Assembly (NCBI GenBank): GCA_037367405.1 | Contig: JAZKJV010000606.1 | Span: 402,934 to 466,933 of the forward strand | Direction of reading: 5' to 3' | Length of the DNA stretch: 64,000 bases | Origin: Ottelia alismoides | Taxonomy: Eukaryota > Streptophyta > Magnoliopsida > Alismatales > Hydrocharitaceae | Part shown: in pieces, positions 10,872-21,683 of the stretch | Numbering within the stretch: the stretch's first letter is position 1 | How the letters are laid out: each line of letters starts with the position of its first letter | Translations under genes and position numbers: made by a program | The notes under the pieces: model-generated | What the model was told of the DNA's origin: nothing | Seen by the model: the letters and a program-made list of their open reading frames with translations, nothing else | Database searches by the model: none

Positions 10872-12545
10872 CTATTCGTCCTCAATAATCTCAACCGGAT
10901 CATCTTTCTCATCAAAAGGACCGAATTCCTGAATAAAAGCAATCAAATCAAATTCGGCCTTTGTCTCATCAGTATCTATGTGAACAGGGGCAGACTTAGT
11001 GGTGAAAGTAGTCAAGTCATGTCCGTCCTGTCTAATTTCAGAATCTGTCCTTCGCTCAATGGTGTCAATCGTGTAAATCCCACGGATGTCATCAACACAA
11101 CGCCAAGTCCCAGAAGAAGGAACTCCGAGGTCCATGCTTTCTAAGTCTTCCTCCTTGGAGAGGAATTCTTGGGTCTCACTGGAATCCAATAAGCAACAAA
11201 ATTCTCTAATAGTCTCGTCAAGGTCATGGTCCTCAGGGTCAACCAAGATAGGTATGGTCGCATCAGGTGCAGGCCTCTGGTCGGCAGTGGGTGCGATGAT
11301 CAACACTCCGCTCTCGTTAGCAGGACGGAAGCGAATCTCTCCTGATCCATAATCAATAACGACCCTCGCAGAGGCGAGGAATGGTCGTCCCAGGATGATT
11401 GGAGAGTGCTCCCCAATGGAGGTCTCCATGGGCAACACGGCAAAGTCAACATGGTAGCTCGTGCCCTGAATCGAAATGATGGCATTTTCAAGGATACCCT
11501 TCGGCCTCTTTATTGATCCATCAGCAAATTGAATGATCATCCTGATTTTCTTGAGAGGCCCTAAGTGAAGAGACTGTACCAGCGAAAAGGGTAGTATGCT
11601 AATCGAAGCACCGTCATCGAGGAGAGTATGATCACATGTGTGGTCAGAGATGGTGCAGCTAATGAAAGGTGTGGCAATGTTTCTCTTCCTAGGAATGGGA
11701 CGGTGTCTGATGGCGTGGGCAGTGGCCATGGTCAAGATTTGACGCTCAGATCTGCTCCTCCGCTTTCTCTTCTTAGGAAGAGGAGCAGATAAATCAGTCA
11801 TGGCCTGCTGAAGTGGGGCACGGATAATCTCATGAATAGTAGCCACCACTTCGGGTTCAGTCAACATTTTTTTGAATTTTTGGACCTCCTCCATACAAGG
11901 GAGGAAGTCGGAATCATCATCTACACGAGTCATGCCAAGAGCAATCTGTACAGCGGCATCCTCGGGGTCAAAGGTGGGACAAGGTGTGAAAGGCTGTGTG
12001 GTCAAAGGGTCTGGCAGGTGGGCACTCTCCTCACAGTCCGACTCAATCATGTGTCTCCCGAAATCTTTTTGTGTTTTTAAAATTTTCTCATTTTTTTGTA
12101 TTTTGGGCGATTGCAAGCTCTCATGATAATCCTCAAATGATTCCATATCCTCAAAGAATGGAGCGACATTTTGGTTCTTATTTAAACAAGTAAGGTCGAC
12201 AATCCTCGAATTCATATGCTCCATCATCTGATTCAAAGTCTCAAGTGTGGATACCATGAAAGGTGACTCCAAAATCTCAGGATTGGGTGTATCGAATGTG
12301 GGCGGTAGGTGTGGACAAAAATCACATTCCGTATCAGGATACTCAAGGAAGAGCGGGTTGTCGAAATGTGAGGGTGACGGTGGTGGAAATGATTGGTGAA
12401 GGTCAAAGTCCGAATCCTGAAACAATGGGTTGGTTGGATATGTACAAAAATCAGGAGTGGAGTCCTCCTGGAAAAAAGGAGGTGGACTGGCTGGAGTGAA
12501 CAAGGGATCCGCAAAGTCCGGACAAAATACGCTCCAGTCGGCCAT
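10872..12545 (-). CDS. Retropepsin-like ORF of non-autonomous element B (557 aa)
   Basis: The only sizeable ORF of element B, starting MADWSVFC. Residues 1-130 are rich in Pro, Phe, Asp and Ser; around residue 260 a basic run KKRKRRSRSER precedes the retropepsin-like domain. The active-site loop is LLDDGASISILP (D310, D311, G312), followed by FADGSIKRPKG and the flap-side motif IILGRPFL. Athila-type proteases usually have DLGASI here, so the first Asp and the Gly are kept. No capsid domain, zinc knuckle, RT or integrase is recognisable. The start is supported by a leader hairpin about 140 bp upstream, as in D and E. A stop at 10872 truncates the acidic tail. Whether the protein processes polyprotein or acts as a structural protein is unknown. 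Confidence 0.8.
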   Translation of the reverse strand: MADWSVFCPDFADPLFTPASPPPFFQEDSTPDFCTYPTNPLFQDSDFDLHQSFPPPSPSHFDNPLFLEYPDTECDFCPHLPPTFDTPNPEILESPFMVSTLETLNQMMEHMNSRIVDLTCLNKNQNVAPFFEDMESFEDYHESLQSPKIQKNEKILKTQKDFGRHMIESDCEESAHLPDPLTTQPFTPCPTFDPEDAAVQIALGMTRVDDDSDFLPCMEEVQKFKKMLTEPEVVATIHEIIRAPLQQAMTDLSAPLPKKRKRRSRSERQILTMATAHAIRHRPIPRKRNIATPFISCTISDHTCDHTLLDDGASISILPFSLVQSLHLGPLKKIRMIIQFADGSIKRPKGILENAIISIQGTSYHVDFAVLPMETSIGEHSPIILGRPFLASARVVIDYGSGEIRFRPANESGVLIIAPTADQRPAPDATIPILVDPEDHDLDETIREFCCLLDSSETQEFLSKEEDLESMDLGVPSSGTWRCVDDIRGIYTIDTIERRTDSEIRQDGHDLTTFTTKSAPVHIDTDETKAEFDLIAFIQEFGPFDEKDDPVEIIEDE

Positions 12546-13890
12546 CTCAAAGCAAGAGAAAATGATCGGGAGAGCACGAAGGTCAAGTCAAGAGAAGTGG
12601 AGAAAAGGCGCAAATGCGCGGAGGTGATCTAGAATACACATAAGCAAGAGCTCGATCAAACCCACGCAAGACAAACCCTCAATTCACCTACTCAACTCGG
12701 TAGAGACCGAAAATTCGGTCTTTTAATCTTGTCTGTTTTAGAGTTAGGTGAGAAGTCAAGAAGTTGCACAAACACCCATGGCTCAATGGGATTTGGGCAC
12801 TAATCCTTAGTGTGTACGCGAGCATGTAAAAGCGAAGACAATGAGGGGATTACTCGTCCCAGTAAAAGATTTTCTTTTTGGTTGATTTTAGGGTCAAGTA
12901 ATATTAGCAGTCTCAATTTTATTTGTTATCACTTTTTTGGATTTTTAATGAGAACGCACGAGCCTAACGGGGAGTCAATTCTTTTAAGCACCTAGGTGAT
13001 CAAAATCAGAGGTAGAGAGTCAGAAAAGCAATGCAAGCGGCAAAACAATGATGTATGCTAAAGCGTAAATGCTCACCTTGCCTCCAGCACTCTACATGCA
13101 AAGATGCTCAGAAAAATTGAAACCTAACTATATGCAAATGCAAGCCGATGAAATCGCCCTAAGTTTTAGAAATTGCTATTATCGTGAAGAACCATAAGTC
13201 GGTCACCGATCTTCAATCCAAGAAGTCCGGTCTAGACTCACCCCTCCTCTTCTCGACAAATCGAGTTCAGGAGTAGCGCTTGATGGGGTGGGCTCGCGGC
13301 ACGTAGGCTCAAAGATGATGAGGCGACTATTTAAATTTGACTAAGTCCAAATGAGTCTATAGGTACATGCAAGATATTAAGTGTTTGGCCTTAGTCTATC
13401 GCAAGCAATCCTAAAACTAGGGGCTCAATCACACAAAGTAAGGAAAACAAAATCGAGAAAACAAAGATAAAAAATGCGACGAAAAGCCGACAAAACTGCG
13501 GTGAGCCTCCAAGTGAACAATTACTTGAAAATTGGGCCCGAAAGTCCAAAGTCTGAATGTACCTGTATTATTACAAAAATAGAGTCTCTCTCTCACTTCA
13601 AATTACAAAAAAAATAAATGCAAGGAAATAAAAGCTACAACTAAAGTAGAGCTCGGTCTTCAAAATTCTCTTCTCGTCTCCTCGGTGCTAGGCTGGCTAA
13701 AGCCGGCTTCACGTGGGTGCGTCGGCGCCTCGAGTGAAGCACCTCCCTCGATCCGTGGTTCCTCGCACGAAGTCAACAAAGAGAGGAGTTAGACAGCTCA
13801 AAAGATATATCAAATAAAAAGCAAAGATAATAGTCGCGAAATAGACAAGCAATCACAATCACGAAGCAAAAACCCGAACTACGCGTTGTT
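12546..13890 (-). other. 5' leader of element B
   Basis: No gene is seen. On the minus strand it holds a block (13225-13302) conserved with the leader of D at 28226-28304, a region like D around 13060-13140, and a perfect hairpin at 12704-12721 (AGACCGA and TCGGTCT arms) within a context shared with D and E. These are candidates for RNA packaging or translation signals. Confidence 0.65.
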
Positions 13891-13910
13891 GCTCCCCGGC
13901 AACGACGGCA
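13891..13910 (-). promoter_or_regulatory. Primer binding site of element B (tRNA-Asp type)
   Basis: Minus-strand TGCCGTCGTTGCCGGGGA starts two bases after the 5' LTR end. It matches the complement of the 3' end of plant tRNA-Asp (TGGCGCCGTTGCCGGGGA) at 16 of 18 positions. It primes minus-strand cDNA synthesis. Confidence 0.85.
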
Positions 13911-13912
13911 TT

Positions 13913-16900
13913 TGATAATTGAGATTTGGCGAGGGTCTAAAGTAGTCCACACAAGGCGGAACCACAATGTCGCTGAGGCGACCGCTCACGAAACCTCAAT
14001 TAATCAACAATTAACCCACGACAATCAAGTAAAGCAGTGAAAGTGTGTGGAGTTAAAATTTATTATAACTCTACAACAAAGATGTGTAAAGGTGCAAGTA
14101 TGTGTAGAGGTCAAACACAGGGAGCAGAAAGGATAGATCGGGGCAAAATTGCTCAAAATGTGTAATTGTGATCAAGTTGTATATTCATGCCATTTTTTCA
14201 TGGGTTTTAATTTTATATTTCTTATTTAATTTTTAATTTTATATTTTTGTACTTTGATTTTTAATTTTCTGATTTTATATTTTCTTTTTGTATTTTATAT
14301 TTTTTTAATTTTCTTTTTTTAATATTGGAATATACATAATATAGGAAAAGAAGGGATAGAGTATTTATAAAAATAACTAATAATAACTAAAATTCATAAA
14401 ATCAAATGTTTTGTGGTTTTTATAATTTTATAATGTTTTTAAGATTTTTCTAGATTTTTTTAATTTCTTTGGTATTTTTAAAGTTAAAAATACTGAAAAC
14501 AGTGGATAAGACAAGGCTGGAACTAAAATGGAGAAATAAAATGGAAAACAGAGCAAAAAAATCTCCAAATTAATTTTCTAATAAAGATAATAAAACAACG
14601 AAAATTTAGAAAAAAGTTTGTATTTTTGGGATTTTTTATGGATTTTTAATATTTTATAAAGGTTTTTGGAGTTTTATGATTTTTTGGAGTTTTCTTTTGT
14701 AATTTTTAGTGAATTTTGGACTGAAGTTAAAACAAACTAAAGGGAACAAAATATATTTTTTGGGGATTTTTCTTGAGAGCTTTTGTATTTTTTTATGGAT
14801 TTTATGATGCAAATAGTGTTGAAAATTGATGTTTTTGATTTTTAATAAATAGTAAAATGCAAGAAATATGGAAAATAAAAATATGATACTAAACTACTAT
14901 GCAATAGAGACCTACTGTGATTTTTGGGGATTTTTTTGGATTTTGTAGACACATGCAATAATTACTAGAAGCATAAGGAAAATCATGTTTGCAGGGGCGT
15001 TTATGTAATTAGTCAGGAATCCAGGGGCCTCTGCGCAAATATTTCAAAAAGATTATAACTAAATAAAAATACTCACGGACTGAATATTAATAGCAAAAAT
15101 GTCCGGGCGAATCCTGCAAAAATTCCAATCCCATGTGACATGCACGCGACCTGGCGGGGATATAAATGTAGATACACAAAACTGAGGGGCATGAGTATAA
15201 AGTTTACAAAAATATAAAAAGGGCAGATGAAAGATTAGGCAGTTGATATAAAGCACCAAAAACTCCCGGGTTGATGACGCAAAATGCCCAGGAAATAGCG
15301 CGATCCGACGGTCGCGCGGCTCCCACTTACGCCACGTGGCAGCCCCGTAGAGCCCGATACCCCTTCAGTTATAACGGCTAGGATTAGAAGCTCGGATCAG
15401 ATCTGATGGTTGCAAGGGGCACAAGATCCGACGGACGCTGCTCCTCGGGAAGAACGGATGGCGATCGAACGGCGCGAAGGCTTGAAGGAAGAACACTCGA
15501 GGAGCACGGCCTGAATGAACCTTAAGCACCAAAATCTCCACGGTCGACGCTCCCTTCTCCTCCTCGATGTCTCCAAAAGCTACCTGGGAGCTTCCTCAAG
15601 GGGGGCAGCGGCTTCAAAATGGCCTAAGACGGTCGGAGCTCCGTTGCGGAGTTGGCGAGGGAGGATGGCCCCCAGAAGCTTCGAGTTGCAACAAAATCGA
15701 CCCCCAGGAGGGTCTTTGCGCACCTGGAAGCTGCAGTTGAAAGAGCACAGCAACAGAGGATGGTCCAGGGTGAAAACGAGTGTGTTTAGAGGAAATGGGC
15801 GGCGGAGGTGAAACTCGCCGGAGCAAGCTCCGGCGAGGTTGTGATGGGTGATGAAAGGGATGAAGTGCGAAGTAGAAAAAAAGGGATTGAATCCTAGAAC
15901 TGTTGCAAATAAAGTAAAGCAAGAAAATACGAGAAAGAATGGACCTCGATTGGCTTTAAAACCAAGAAGTGAACCTCGACGGTGGCGTCGGAGATGGGGG
16001 TTGTGGAGCGCTTCCTCGGCCTTGCCTAACACCTCGCCGCTCGGCCGGAGGCGAGGCTGTCACCCTCGCTGGTCCAGGGCACTAATCGGAGGAGAAAGGC
16101 GTGGTCTAAAGAAGGTTCAAAAGCGGGAGGAAGGTTTTGGGGTGTTTTTGAAGGATGGTGAATAGGGCTCCTTGATCGAGGCGTATCGGGAGATGCAACG
16201 ACCCGAAGGTCGAAAAAACACTTGGCGAGTATGCCCTATGGTAGGGCTGCAAAAGTCGTGAAGACCTCGGCCCCAAACGATGAAAGACGAGGTCTGCAAA
16301 AATCCAAGAAGATGGGACAAAAATGCACTTCAGACGAGGACAGGCAGGGGTCAGAGAGTTGACTGCAGGTCAACTCTCCAGCCCACCTAGTTGGTCCACG
16401 TGGACCAACCAGGAAAAAGCCTGGAAAAACATTTTATAAAATCAAAATAAAATAGTAAACTATTTTATATAATTATGGTTACAAAATAAAAAATGCTTAT
16501 AATTTTATAAATTATTTTATGGTAATTTTTATTTATTTTTTAGAGGTATATTTTTACAAGTTGCCTATATACCCTTTATAGGTATAAATACCTATGTAGT
16601 TTAGTATTTTATTTTTATTTTGTACAATTAATTTTATTTATTTTGTTGATTATTTTATATATTTATAAAGTATTTTTATACACTTAAATATATTTTTATT
16701 TTATTTTCCTTAATTGTTTTGTATCTTTAATAAAATATAAGTATAGTTTATACAGGTATGTCTATAGGTATATTACCTATGTATTATACAAGTATTTTTA
16801 TTTTGAGTTTTATTTGCATTTTTATTCTGATTTTAATGCACATAATTATTATAAATATTAATTACAAAATTATAAAAATATAAAATTATAAAAATAATGA

Positions 16901-17553
16901 ATAAAGAATAAATTGAATATTTTAATCTGTACAAGTATACTACAAGGGTCTGAAACTCAACTTTCAAACCGTAACTCCGAAAAATACAAAACCACATCCA
17001 TTAAATAGATTATTTTATGCTATATACAATTAAAGGTGAGTTTGGTACATTTCGAGTTTTTATTTGCAAGATACGAGTCTGGGAAGTTGGAGTTTTGGAA
17101 TCTTATTCAGACCATAACTTTTTATCTGTACATTATTTTTTAGTGAAATCAATTTTGTATTTTTCTTTATCAAATTATTTACAATTTTCATGTACAAAGT
17201 TTCTTTATTTGATGTATAAAAAGTGGAACCAAAAATAGGTCTCAAAATGAATAAAGAATGAATTGAATAGTATAGGTGTCTGACCCTTATCTCCCCCTAC
17301 TTTATTCCTGGTCGACCTATTCATCAAGATGCCTAGGTCTCGGGGTTTTGGGTCATAAAATATTTACAATATTTTATTATTTTTCTTTTCTTTTCTTTAT
17401 TCTATAATTTTGGCTTTAAAAACCACATTTTATACAATATTTACACAATGATGCATGGATGCTAAAATGCTCTATTTAAGGTTATTTACACGCATTTGCT
17501 AGGGTTTTTAGGCCAAAATGATAGAATAAAGATGATGAAATGTGGATTCATCT
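13913..17553 (-). repeat. 5' LTR of element B
   Basis: A 3.64-kb LTR, partner of 4206-7854. Its minus-strand tip is TGATGAATCC with the last base changed (17553 is T where A is expected), and its other end is ATTATCA at 13913. The target duplication GAGAG follows at 17554. A G-box palindrome with one arm mismatch lies at 16386-16413. Confidence 0.9.
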
Positions 17554-17558
17554 GAGAG

Positions 17559-17883
17559 CCACCATCTCTTACACTGTACGAGTCAGATTCATAGTCATAA
17601 GGGTTTGCGTATGAGTTGAAGTATTTCTGACCTGGCTATTGAGGAGACTTGAGCAGAGTTTTGGGATTCTCGAAGGCTGTTGGATTTCAAGTCCGGTTCT
17701 CGTTAAGGTTCCACCTGCACAAAAATTCCAGAGGTCCGACTTAAGCTCCAAACTTTGATTTTGCAAAGACAGGTTTGATAATTAAACTTAATCCATCTTT
17801 CTTCTTTTTCTTTTCTTTAGTTTTCTTCTGCACTTATTGCATAAGTGTTTGCTAGGGACTAGCAAAGGTAAAGTATAGGAGGA
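17559..17883 (+). other. 3' noncoding region of element A, second part, with polypurine tract
   Basis: This continues the region broken at 4205 and matches 50075-50388 of element D. A perfect hairpin with loop GGGAC lies at 17848-17866. The polypurine tract, with core AAAGTATAGGAGGA, ends at 17883, directly before the LTR. Confidence 0.85.
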
Positions 17884-20800
17884 TGATGAATCCACATTTC
17901 ATCATCTTTATTCTATCATTTTGGTATCAAAAACTCTGACAAATACGTGTAAATAGCTTTAATTCCTACATCTTAGCATTCATGCATGTGCATGTAAATA
18001 GTGTATAAAGTACTGTATTTAAAGCCAAAATTATAGAATAAATAAAAGAAAAGAAAAGGAATAAAATATTGTAAGTATTTTATGACCCAAAACCCTCGAG
18101 ACCTAGGCATCTTGATGAATAGGTCGACAAGGAATAAAGTAGGGGAAGATAAGGGCCAAAATACACTCAAAATACCTTTTATTCAATTCATTCTTTATTC
18201 ATTTCGGGACCCATTTTTGGTTCCACCTTTTTATACTCCAAATAAAGAAACTTTGTACATAAAAGTTGTAGATAATTAAATAAGGAAAAATACAAAATTA
18301 ATTTCATACAAAAATAATGTACAAATAAAAAGTTACAATATGAATAAGATTCTAGAATTCCAACTTCCCAGACCCGTATCTCCACAAATAAAAACTCCAA
18401 AATGTATCAAACTCACTTTAATTGTATATAATTTGAAATAAACTATTTAATGAAGGTGGTTTTGTATTTTTCGAAGTTACGGTTTGATAGTTGAGTTTTG
18501 GACCCCACTTGTATACTATTACATATTAAAATATTCGTTTTATTATTTATTCATTATTTTCATGATTTTCTTTATTTTTATAATTTTGTAAATATTATTT
18601 ATAATATACCTGTACACTAAAATCAGAATAAAAAACCTAAATAAAATACAAAATAAAAATACTTGTATTATAATACATAGGTATAATACCTATACATATA
18701 CCTGTATATTTAACACTTCTATTTTATTAAGTGCATAAAACACTTCAGAAAAATAAAATAAAAATATAATTACGTGTATAAAAATACTTTATAAATTTAT
18801 AAAATAATAAACAAAAATAAATAAATTAAATGTACAAAATAAAAAAAAAATATTAAAATATATAGATGTATATACCTATATAGCCTATAAATGGTAACTT
18901 GTAAAAGAACAACTCATAAAAATAATTAAAAATCAGATTAAAATACCTTAGAAAATAATAAATATTTTTTATTTTATAACCTAAAATTAATAAAATCATT
19001 TTCTATTTTAAAATCGATTTACAAGACATTTTTCAGGGATTTTTCCTGGTTGGTCCACGTGGACCAACCAGGAGACAGTCCACGTTGACCTCGGTCAACT
19101 GGCTGTCCTCCCCCCTCTGCCTCTGTCAGACCAAGGTTTTCGAGCCTTCTTCGCGATTTTTTCTAGGCGAGATCTTTCACCGTTTCCTCTAAGTGTCTTC
19201 TTGACTTTTCTTCCCCAATGATCGAGGATGCTCGCCCAAGGTTTATTTCGATCTTTGAATTGTTGCTGCGCCTCGTTCTTCTCGCCCTATCCGTCAATCC
19301 CTTATATGCAACCCTCGACTTCAATTTGAATTTTGAACCCCATTTTGTCCCGATCTTCTCCCTTCTCGTGTGGCTTTGGCTACCTGGAGGTGACAGCTCC
19401 AGATTCAGCCTTCCAAGGCGGAGTTTCGTCGCGGATTAGGACGAGTTCCACCACCACCGGCGAACCCCGCCGTTGAGGTACTTTTCTACCTCAGGTTCAC
19501 ACCTTTGAGGTACTTGTTTTCTCTTTTTCCTTTCCTCTTTTATTTCATAGTTAGTCGTAGGAACCCATAGCCATCTTTATCTCCATGTTCCACCTATTGA
19601 TTCGCACAATCGATACCCTCGCCGGAGCTACCTCCGGCCGCCTGCCATCTTCGCCATCCCCGCGTCCATTTGCCCCCCCCCCCAAACCTTGGAGGCACTT
19701 TACCCTCGAAGGTTTAATCTTTTTTATGCAGGTCTGGAGCCTTGAAAAGCTCCTGGGACTCATTTTTGAAGGAGGCGGAGGTATCTGGAGCCTTCCGCTC
19801 CGGCGACCTCGCGCGAGCCCCTCGGCCATCACCGAGGATTTTTGGAGTTGCCAGCACATCAAGGACCCCCGCAGGAACACCTTAGGCCTTTCTGTAGCAT
19901 CATATCATGCCGGAGGGAGGCACCATCGTCGGAGGAAGCTTGCAGCGGCTGGCCTTCCTCCCTGTTCGTTCACCGTTAGTCTCAACCGTCCGATAAAGAA
20001 CCAACGCCCAGACACAGCAGCTGCCACTGGATCTGCTCTCTTTTCAACGTAGATCATCTCCAGCAGATCTAATCCCCATCCGTCGTCATCGAAGGGGTAT
20101 CGCACCGCTCCTGTGTTGACACGTGGACAAGTGAAGAGCCGTGCGTCGTCTGATCGCGCGCGCGTGGGTAATTTTGCAAACATACCCTCGTGCATTTTGT
20201 ATTTATTTTGTTAGATTGAAACTTTCATCTGCAGTTTGAAAACTTTTGTAATATTTATCATTAGACCCCTAAACTTCTTAGTATTTGTAAATAGGTCCTC
20301 GACCACGTCACCTCACGTGCCCATGCGCGTGAGGGGACTGAGTATTTTGCATAGTACTCCCTATGGGTTTGTTTTATTTAGTTTTAATCCAGGAACTTTG
20401 ATATTATGTGTAATATTTTTGGGTAAATTTCATGTAAGCCCCTGGGATTTTTGTATATTGCATTTAGGTCCTTCCCATGCATGTACCAGTCACGTGTGGG
20501 GTTGGGTTATTTGCAGGCTTACCCTTGCGGGTCTTGATATTTATAGTTAGTCCTGGAAATCGATTTATTAGTTATAAATTTTGTGTGAAAATTGCATTGC
20601 TGCCCTTGGACTTTAGTCTATTTACATGTGTGTCCTTGCTAGTAGTGTAGTTTCTTGTTGTTGTATCTATTTACTGCATGCATCTATAAATTGCTAAAAA
20701 TCACCAAAAAATTAGGTTAAGCTCTTGTTCGCTTGCTCATTCACGTCATATTTTTGTATTGAATTTTTATTGCATTTCCATAATTATTAAAAATCAAAAA

Positions 20801-21683
20801 CTTGCATTTTCAACACTATTTGCATTAGAAAATCCATAAAAATAGTAAAAGTTTTTGACAAATTCCAAAAAAATTATATTTTGCGTATCTTATCATATTT
20901 TAGTGTCAATCCAAAATCATTAAAAATTTCAAAATAAAAACCTTAAAAATTAGAAAACTCCAAAAATCTTCCTAAAAATCTAAAAAAATTCTAAAAAATC
21001 CTAAAAATACAAATTCAGTTTCTGTATTTCGCTTTGATTTATTATCTTTTATTTAAAATTAATTTCAGGGAATTTTGGATACTATTTGTATTTTAATCCT
21101 CATTTTAATTTCGGCCAGTAGCTAAGTTTATTGTTTGCTAGTATTTTGATTTCAAAAATACCAAAAACATTCAGAAAAATCTCCAAAAATCACAAAAATA
21201 TCAATAAAATTATAAAAAGACCAAAACATTTAATTTTTCAATTTTGACATTTTTCTTTATTTTTATAAATACTCCATCTTCTCTTTCCTTACTTTGTGTA
21301 TATACTCTATTATTAAAAAAGAAAATATAAAAATATAAAACATAAAAAAAAGAAAATATAAAATCAAAAATTAAATAAAAAATATATATAATTAAAAACT
21401 CACAAAAATTGCATACTTGTAGACACCTGATCACTACATCACATTTTGTGCATTTTTGCTTGTTCTATCATGCTTGCTCCCTGAGTTCGACACTCTACAC
21501 ATACTTGCACTATACACATTTTTTGTAGAGTTAATAATAATTTTTGACTCCACATTTGGTTCTCATTACTTGATTTTCTATTGTGGGTTGATTGTTGATT
21601 AATACGGAATTTTGAAGTGGTCAACACATCGACTGTTGATCCGCCTTGTGGATCAATACGACCGCTCGATTTCCGTGTTATCA
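17884..21683 (+). repeat. 3' LTR of element A
   Basis: A 3.8-kb LTR beginning TGATGAATCC and ending GTTATCA. Its start forms a 7-base inverted repeat with the following TTCATCA. Inside are ATAGGTAT/ATACCTAT (18677-18693), a perfect 30-bp palindrome centred on CACGTG (19044-19073), a GC-rich zone at about 19040-20200, and AT-rich flanks. It lies 330 bp from, and inverted to, the B LTR at 13913-17553. Confidence 0.9.
19044..19073. promoter_or_regulatory. 30-bp perfect palindrome with central G-box (element A LTR)
   Basis: The 15-base left half TCCTGGTTGGTCCAC is followed by its exact reverse complement, giving CCACGTGG at the centre. The same palindrome is in both LTRs of D and, with a mismatch or so, in both LTRs of B. 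CACGTG is the core site of plant bZIP and bHLH factors. Confidence 0.75.

Larger units (their letters stand above)
4206..17553 (-). mobile_element. Element B: non-autonomous Athila-related LTR retrotransposon inside A
   Basis: A 13.35-kb element on the minus strand is flanked by a perfect 5-bp target duplication, GAGAG at 4201-4205 and 17554-17558. On its own strand the order is 5' LTR (13913-17553), tRNA-Asp primer site, leader, one ORF with a retropepsin-like domain, hairpin array, 3' noncoding region, polypurine tract and 3' LTR (4206-7854). No RT, RNase H or integrase sequence is present between the LTRs. The LTRs and 3' region are clearly related to those of A and D, so these are its likely helpers. 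Confidence 0.9.
343..21683 (+). mobile_element. Element A: Athila-like Ty3/gypsy retrotransposon, 5' part outside window, interrupted by B
   Basis: The element runs from the hAT junction to the end of its 3' LTR at 21683, which is followed by copia element C. It is split by element B (4206-17553), flanked by GAGAG at 4201-4205 and 17554-17558. Order is RNase H, integrase, hairpin array, 3' noncoding region, polypurine tract, 3' LTR, the same as in element D, with which it shares sequence throughout. The base run gttcc at 21684-21688 would be the right target duplication; the left copy is not in the window. Confidence 0.85.
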
